DNA from: Atkinsonella hypoxylon
Taxonomy: Eukaryota > Ascomycota > Sordariomycetes > Hypocreales > Clavicipitaceae
Length of the DNA stretch: 64,000 bases
Reading direction: 5' to 3'
NCBI GenBank assembly: GCA_000729835.1
Contig: JFHB01000032.1
Coordinates: forward strand, 170,859 to 234,858
Under the pieces are notes generated by a model. It did no database searches, was not told the origin of the DNA, and worked only from the letters and a program-made list of their open reading frames with translations. This document shows positions 57,805-64,000 of this stretch, piece after piece (position 1 is the stretch's first letter; every line of letters begins with the position of its first letter). A program made the translations under genes and the position numbers.

Positions 57805-59154
57805 CTGGGAGCCTACAGTCAGTGTATCTTGGGAACTTGATATCAAATCAATTTTTGTGGTGACAAGCTGCATCGTGACATGTGTGTCATTCCGGTCTTC
57901 TGGTTGACATAACCCCTATCCATAATCGCTTTGACGAGCGTAAACAGGGTTCACAAGCATGGCTGGAAAAGAAACTAAGCTAACTGATCTCCCAAGCTTT
58001 AGCGGTATCAGACTCTGATGGTCCAGGAACTCAAAATCTTTGGCTGCCATTCATACTACTCAAGCTGGGCAAGTTGGCCATCCTCAACTGTCCATTAGTG
58101 CTGCTCGTCTGTATAACCAAGGATTCGCCACTGTTTTAACTGTGTAGTGCGGGGTAGGAATACTCATAAGAAAGACACCGGATTTCGCAGCCGATCTAAT
58201 TCCCTTTCTTTTTGTTAAGCTATCGGGATCTATATCCCGTTATAGTTGCCCGTCATGCTACCACAAATTTTGGGGTGAATGCTCGGGGATAGCTTATCAT
58301 TGTCTAAACTGTTCTCTCCAGCGTTCAGACTGGAACTCCCATCGAATTAACGAGTAAACTACCAGAATTATGCGACGATTCTAACGGGCCAGCCAGACAA
58401 TGCAGGTACAGCACAACCCAGCCGAGAACTAGTTACGTATTTTAGAGTAGAAATAAAATTTGAGTTGAGAAAGCAATATTGTTGGAACTGGCTTGCTTCT
58501 GGCCAGTTTCAAGAAGACGCCCCCTAATATTCAAGTTATTCAAGAGGGCACGTACTTAGACGTGACCAAGTGTGGCAATGATTGTCACAAAGCACACAAA
58601 GGTCATTATCTGCCATCCAGGTGTGGGAGAGCTTGGCCTTGATATCCCCAACCCCTGCCTGCTCGGGCTTAGCATGCACTTGTCTAACTGTACAAAGGTC
58701 TGCCTAAGCATCAGTCAGCATAGGTAGTCTTGGCAGATGCAACCCCGCGATGCACAAGCACATGTGGTGCGGACCGATGGTGAGAATAGCTGGGGTATGT
58801 AGATAGTCGAATCAGTCGTCAGCGACTTTGGTATAATTAGGCATACCGCATGACGCGGCCTCAACGGATGCTCAGACAAGTAGATTTCTTGCTGCTTTCA
58901 TGAGCACATGATGTGGAAAACGAAAGTGAACCCGGTTGCAAGGTATTGGTTGAGCCGACACATACAACGGAAACGACATTGGCTCAATACTGTAACCACC
59001 GCAAGCCATGGGGCTCTAGTGAGTAGATGCAAAGTTCCTAAATTAGTCAATATTTCGGTATAACGCTATGCTCTCTCTTCATGCGAACCCCTAATACCAC
59101 AGATAGGACAGTATCGCTTACTTTCAGGATCTAGAGACTATCAAATAAGAACCA
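57805..59154. other. AT-rich gene-free stretch
   Basis: Stops are dense in all frames, and no domain fragment is recognised. It may be old, decayed transposon DNA. It marks the change from gene-bearing to decayed sequence. Confidence 0.45.
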
Positions 59155-59680
59155 AGAAAACTGCATTGCGTTATTCCTAGGAATGACACAAGAGCCACTA
59201 GATATATAAACAGCATTAATTTGTTTTGTTCCTAGGAACAATACATTGGGGCACTAAACGTGTAAATAGCAACGTTTTATTTCTGGCAACAATGAATAGG
59301 TCATTAAATATGTAAAAGGCCTTCATTTGCTCCCAGGAGCGTGAAACCAATTGAGGAAACAGTATCATCTTGTTCCTGGTAACAATATAACGGTTATCAA
59401 ACGTGTAAACAGCATTGACATAGTCCCAGGAACAACGCAAGGCTTCATTGAGCATATATCAGGATCGATTTGGTCCTGGGAACAACACAGGGGTCATCAA
59501 ACAAGTAATCAGCAATGATTTATTCCTAGGGATATAACAAGGAGTCACCAAACAAGTAAACAGCATCAATTTATTCCCAGCAGTAAGCTGCCAATTAAGT
59601 AAAACAGCATCACATTAATTACCTTCTTCCGGGTATAACAACCCATCATTAGATGAAACAGCATTTCCTTGTTGCAAGTG
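59155..59680. repeat. Degenerate minisatellite, about 50-bp unit, about 10 copies
   Basis: A palindromic core TTCCTAGGAA (or variants such as TCCCAGGAA, TTCCTGGTAA, TCCTGGGAA) recurs at about 59174, 59229, 59281, 59330, 59373, 59423, 59473, 59523, 59574 and 59627. It is followed by an ACAA tract and a CAT/CAC-AAA segment, then GTAAACAGCAT before the next core. Spacing is 43-55 bp, most often 50. The unit length is not a multiple of three and stops are frequent, so it is non-coding. Confidence 0.85.
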
Positions 59681-60852
59681 TTAACGTTAGTACTGGCATA
59701 CTGTACTACTGAGATTCTTATTCATGTGTTCAAGTGTCATTGACGCAAATATAGAGCGCGTCGGGACATTTCGGGACATACTTGATCCTTACCCCCGACT
59801 GTCGCTTTCTGCAGTCCAAGCTCCAGCCGGAGATCATGGAGGGCGGATCCAGTAGTATATTCAGGTCCACAAGTATGCTAGATAACTTAGCCAGAACATG
59901 CATCCTTAATCTACCAATCAACCCTACCACTATAAGTTGATCTTCATTTGGTGGACTTCCCTGACTCCTGTCGATGACTACTCGTATATAATTTGTGAAT
60001 CATGTTGAAAAAAAAATTTATGCTGACCGACGATACGCCAGAATTTGAAAGACTAACTGCGGCTGGCCAAATGCAAACGATGAAAACGAAGGACTGCGGG
60101 ACTCACTAGAGAATAAATATATTAGATGGACTTATCTACAATAGGACTGTGGGACTGTTCGTGAAGAGATCTTGGAACATCCTGGCTTCTGAAATAGTGG
60201 AAGAATATAATTACAGATTTGCGCGATCCCTCTCACGAACCCTCTTGAAGCGGCTGTTGGGAATACACAATGTTGATAGAAACTCGAGATTGTGAACAAC
60301 CTAGGATAATACCTTGGGTGATATTTTCTGATGATCTAGGAAGAGACATATAAGAATACGCAACTAGAACTTAGCGTCTTAAAAGAAGTCTAGAACATCC
60401 TTAGGAAGAGAGAATGAATTCCTAGTCAGCATTATTTTAGAACAATAGTGTAGTTAACAACTCCTGAAATCCTGGGTTATGGAGCTGTAAAGTCTACAAA
60501 CAGATTAATAGAAGAGCTTATTTCCCTGTACTTAGGAGGATTAACAAGCAAATTTAGGAAGATCTTTTCCTATTTGCTTTTTTAATTATTTTGTATAGAG
60601 AACAATTTTGCTTTGCTAAGTCTATCTTTGCACTACCCTATCACCTAAATTCTATCTCCTGGCATAATTGCTGGATGATACCTTCAAAGTCACAAATACC
60701 TTGACAACCGTCTCATGATTCTTTGGGTTGGAGAGCGGATACACAAGATTATACTACCCAAGATCTGTTGTCGGCTTCATCCCCATTTCTTGAATCTGAT
60801 CATTCACAATTCGAGGAGGACGCATAGATATTGCCACCCTCGACCCCGAAAC
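59681..60852. other. AT-rich region with dispersed repeat copy
   Basis: Holds repeat copy A (59835-59947). The remainder shows no gene. The last 150 bases precede the adenylosuccinate synthetase remnant and might be its former promoter. Confidence 0.45.
59835..59947 (+). repeat. Dispersed repeat, copy A
   Basis: From CATGGAGGGCGGATCC to GTTGATCTTCAT this matches 62076-62170. Apart from one roughly 18-base insertion and a small local rearrangement, the differences are transitions. Confidence 0.8.
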
Positions 60853-61560
60853 ATGCCAATCACAGTCATTCTAGGCGCCCAATGGGGGGATGAGGGCAAA
60901 GGAAAGCTGACTGACATCTTTGCCACGGATGTACAACATTGCGCCCGAGCTGCTGGCGGCCATAACGCTGGGCACAGTATCATCGCCAATGGGAAGTCGT
61001 ATAGATTTCACTTGCTTCCCTCTGGTCTCATGGAACCCAAAATGTATGAATCTCATCGGCTCTGGAGTTGTCTTCCCCGTATCAAGCTTCGTCAAGGAGC
61101 TTGAGGAGCTTGAAGAGAAGGGTCTTTCCTCGGCTCATAATCGTATCCTCGTTTCGGACCGAGTGCACATCGATTTGCAAATACACGTGGCAGTCGATGG
61201 AGTAGAGGAGAAGGAGCTCGGAGAACAAAGTCTGGGAACAACACGCAGGGGAATCGGGCCCGCCTATAGCTCGAAAGCCGCGCGAAGTGGAATCAGATTA
61301 GCAGAGGTTTTCAACGCTGATTTGTTTGAGACTACGCTCTAACGATGAGCCGCTGGCTACAAAAGCGTTATAGAGACCTATTCAAGTATAACGTTAAGGA
61401 GGAGCTTGATCAATTTAATACGTATTAGCTAAAGTTAGCGAAGTATGCTATACATAGCGTGTCGTTTATCCAGTCTACCTAAGAGAGTAATATAAACATT
61501 GTAGTGGAAGGACCAAATGCGCTAATGCTTAACATTCAATATAGATTGTACCTATATATA
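60853..61560 (+). pseudogene. Broken adenylosuccinate synthetase copy
   Basis: The start (from ATG 60853) carries the GTP-binding signature GAQWGDEGKGKLTD and the conserved CARAAGGHNAGHS and FHLLPSGL segments. At 61039-61042 a run of four A (three expected) shifts the frame. The match continues in the next frame with MNLIGSGVVF, VSSFVKELEELEEKGLS and GTTRRGIGP, then AYSSKAARSG. After the stop at 61342 it resumes in another frame (KRYRDLFKYNVKEELDQF; HSVSFIQST; NIVVEGPNALMLNIQY) with TAG and TAA where sense codons (probably CAG/CAA) are expected. The C-terminal third is missing. The intact enzyme makes adenylosuccinate from IMP and Asp in AMP synthesis. This is an extra, dead copy. No introns are seen. 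Confidence 0.85.
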
Positions 61561-62204
61561 GATTTACTTAGTTCGCAAACAGCATTTCAAATAAGAAAAA
61601 AAAAACCCCATGGTTAAGGCAAATTGACTGTTACTGGCACAGAGAGAGTTAATATTCCACCTCCCTATAATCAACGTTATCGTGGGATAGAGCTAGAATT
61701 TGTGCCGGGACCTGCTGGAACAAATCTGGACAAGGATAGATTGGGAGTGTCTGAGTGACTCCCTCCGCTTCACACGTAGATACAGTGGGATATACCCTAG
61801 AAGATAGGCGAATCCGTCCAGCTCGCATATTCTATAAGATAAAACTAATTAAGGGAGGATTAAGGAGAAAGAGATATATTAATCATCTTAAACTATATAT
61901 ATCTTGTGCAGATAAGCTTAAACCTCTACAGCTGAACCATTAGGATCTAGCTAATTTAGGGAATAGTGATATCGGTGTAGATAAGATAGAATATAGATAA
62001 TCATGATATTGTGGTGTTGAAGATAACACTATCATGAGCCCGGGAGGCCTGTTGTGGATAATTATAGACACGTGTCATGGAGGGTAGATCCAGTAATATA
62101 TCAAGGTTCACAAGTATGCTAGCCATCCTTGATCTACCAATCAACCCTACCACCATAAGTCGATCTTCATGGCCCAAGACCCAAGCAAAGCTCTATTGCG
62201 TTGC
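61561..62204. other. AT-rich region with dispersed repeat copy B
   Basis: A short open stretch near 61640-61760 (containing NQRYRGIELEFVPGPAGTNL) looks protein-derived, but I cannot place it. Copy B of the dispersed repeat is at 62076-62170. Confidence 0.4.
62076..62170 (+). repeat. Dispersed repeat, copy B
   Basis: Pairs with 59835-59947. It begins CATGGAGGGTAGATCC and ends GTCGATCTTCAT. It lies directly before the BTB fragment. Confidence 0.8.
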
Positions 62205-62400
62205 TTAAAAGAGGTCGTCTTCAGCCATCTTTACTAAGGCGTCCCCTAATGTTGGCAGACTCTTCGACAAAAGCGTGTACTCGGACTTGACCATCGTGTG
62301 CGGCGATGATCATTACAAAGTGCACAAGGCCATTGTTTGCCCACGCTCCAAAATCTTCGCCAGCGCCTGCAATGGCCCATTTCAGGTGTTTGCAGCAACT
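62205..62400 (+). pseudogene. BTB/POZ-domain fragment
   Basis: The frame reads SAIFTKASPNVGRLFDK, then SVYSDLTIVCGDDHYKVHKA, then IVCPRSKIFASACNGPFQ. This is the first half of a fungal BTB/POZ domain (Y-S-D-L-x-I, then V-H-K-x-x-x-C, then F-x-x-A-C-x-G-x-F). An upstream stop separates it from the nearest ATG (62170). Beyond 62384 the similarity stops, though a GTGTTT...TGTAG segment could be read as an intron. BTB proteins usually mediate dimerisation or act as Cul3 adaptors. This piece is too short to fold fully and is probably dead. Confidence 0.55.
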
Positions 62401-64000
62401 CATGCTTCGCTCGCCATTGCTTCGATTGGTGTCTTACGCATGACCACGCCTCTGTAGAGGATAGAGACGGCTCAACTACGGTTACAATGCAGTGCATAAC
62501 AGAGGATGGAGAAGGGAAGTTGGTGACTCGGACAGAAGTTGAAGAAGGACGACTGTACGGACATCAAGATGCAAGACTATAAGGTAAACTATTGTATCTA
62601 GAAGTCTACACTACGAACTCTAAAAAGAGACTCTTGATACAAAGAGGGGTTTTGACTTGCACCTACTGTACACAACACCTCTACTATTAATTACAATCCC
62701 CCGAGCACTGTCGCCTTGGGAATGCAAAAGTCCATTTAAGATTAAGCATGGTCAATTCTGACTGTTCCTTTGGCGTGCAACATCTGCAACCGTCATCAAC
62801 GCAGGCAACAGGAAGCTTTTATTCTGCCGTACTCTGTTAGTTACAGTAATTATATTAGCTGAATAAGGCTCTACATTTTTCCTTATTAGATATTAGCAAT
62901 GCTTCATTAGTAGATTTAAACTTGCATTTTTGGCCTTTGTAGCCTATATAAATATATACTTTAGCGTTATAAACCTAGTGAATAATAAGGCTATTGTTCT
63001 TAAGTATGCTCTATTTCTTCTTAAAGTTATTATTACTCTAGTTTCTTTCCCACGCAGGTGTTCTTAACGACTGTTATTATAATTATAGAGACAGGAATCT
63101 AGCAAAGCAAATAGCTAGAGACAGAATATATATAGCAATCTTTCTCTAATCTATTTCCAGCAAGCGCAGAGGTAATATTTTTGCTTTTGCATTTTGTATA
63201 TACAGGAAGCTGTTTTAGCTTCTTTGCAATCATACTGGCTAGCTATCTGCTTTATGTTTTAGGGTCGCTTGCATACCTCGCTAAAGGAAGAAAACAAGAA
63301 GCTATAATCGGCTCTATAGCTTGATACACACTATCTAAGTACTATATGTATAACATCGTTATAAAGGGACTAGTTTTAGCTCCTCACACTGCCTAGTGCG
63401 CAACATAGAAGCCGTTTTTAGCCGCCTGGTGTCCCATACTGTTGTACGTCTTGGAACAGAGCACAACTGTGATAAACCTTGCCACGAGTAACAATAGTAC
63501 AAGCTTTTAAGTCTCAACAAGGCAAGGCAGAACATTGCCTTTACTGTAACCTAGAAGGCACTAATTCCTAACTCTAGCCCCAATCTAGTCTGAGAATACA
63601 TATACATCCCAACAATTATTGACTGGCAAATCTCTACCACTACCAATTTATGGTGTTGGGCCGTTCCCGCGAGCCAGCAAGCCAGCAAGCTCGTAACGCA
63701 AAGTGCAGATATATTCAATCAAATACGAAAGGGTGCACATAAGCCGACATAAAAAAAAAAAAGAAGAAGAAATTGATCGCTTACATTGCATTGGTGAAAC
63801 TACGCCAGTGCGACATATTGTTAGCATGAATGCGCTGACGTATATATTGGACCTGCACGTGTGTGCCGACGCAAGAGAGCCGGCCCCTGTATCCCAGGTA
63901 CGAGTGCGCTAAGACTCTGGTGTCAGCACACATGCTCCAGCAGGCACGCACTGTGCTAGCGCATCTAAGTTGGCACCAACATAGCTATGGTACATTTATC
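62401..64000. other. AT-rich decayed terminal stretch
   Basis: TA-rich, stop-dense sequence, especially 62,830-63,400, with no recognisable domain. The composition fits RIP-mutated or otherwise decayed repeats. GC content rises again near 63,650-64,000, but no gene is visible there. Confidence 0.45.

Noticed and set aside
59216..59455. 79-codon minus-strand ORF with repeated peptide-like words
   Set aside because: It is only the translation of the roughly 50-bp minisatellite. The period is not a multiple of three, so the repetition shifts frame.
59155..59680. CRISPR-like array
   Set aside because: Units diverge throughout, no invariant repeat alternates with unique spacers, and the genome is fungal.
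1..64000. tRNA or rRNA genes
   Set aside because: I scanned by eye for B-box-like GGTTCGAAT words and rRNA-like blocks and saw none convincing. A tRNAscan/Infernal run would be decisive.

Overview
The window looks like nuclear chromosomal DNA of a filamentous ascomycete (Pezizomycotina). A Sordariomycete, probably Hypocreales, is my best guess, but that is inference. The reasons are: genes broken by short GT-AG introns (58-143 bp, with CTAAC/CTGAC-like branch sites), a SreA-type iron repressor with two GATA fingers, a Clr2-type silencing factor, secreted subtilase and polyamine oxidase genes, and decayed AT-rich DNA with C-to-T type stop codons reminiscent of repeat-induced point mutation (RIP). 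Wherever possible I joined exons by hand, checking that splice phases are compatible and that family motifs become continuous across each junction.

Layout. 1-816: 3' end of the diflavin reductase tah18 (+). 1803-4719: membrane-anchored A1 aspartic-protease-like protein (-) that lacks its first catalytic Asp. 4720-11056: long stretch with no convincing gene. 11057-14713: F-box/WD/UIM protein resembling yeast Ufo1 (-). 15689-16384: doubtful ORF pair split by one stop. 16385-20597: second gene-poor stretch. 20598-21658: triple zinc-ribbon protein (+). 22284-24235: clr2-like gene (-), divergent from nse1 (25418-26419, +). 27734-29078: conserved membrane protein (+), convergent with bre2 (29240-30997, -). 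bre2 is divergent from the siderophore repressor sreA (32896-34766, +). 36905-39502: large conserved protein whose C-terminus recalls HicA (+). 39795-40895: 3beta-HSD-like SDR (+). 42646-44098: proteinase K-type subtilase (+). 45938-48303: TM9/EMP70 nonaspanin (-). 50520-51122: broken GH43 C-terminal domain (-). 53762-55758: polyamine-oxidase-like enzyme with seven exons (+). 57343-57804: 3CxxC zinc-finger protein (+). From about 57.8 kb to the end the DNA is AT-rich and decayed. It holds a roughly 50-bp minisatellite, a dispersed repeat pair, a broken adenylosuccinate synthetase copy and a BTB-domain fragment.

The genes do not form a metabolic cluster. Three chromatin/genome-maintenance genes (clr2, nse1, bre2) lie within 9 kb beside the iron repressor sreA. 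The right flank mixes secreted or oxidative enzymes with broken genes, as seen in accessory or subtelomere-like DNA. I found no complete new defence or biosynthetic system. The best leads are the degenerate protease-like membrane protein, the HicA-like C-terminal domain, the pseudogenised purine enzyme, the minisatellite with a palindromic core, and a 9-mer (TACTCCGTA) that recurs only between genes.
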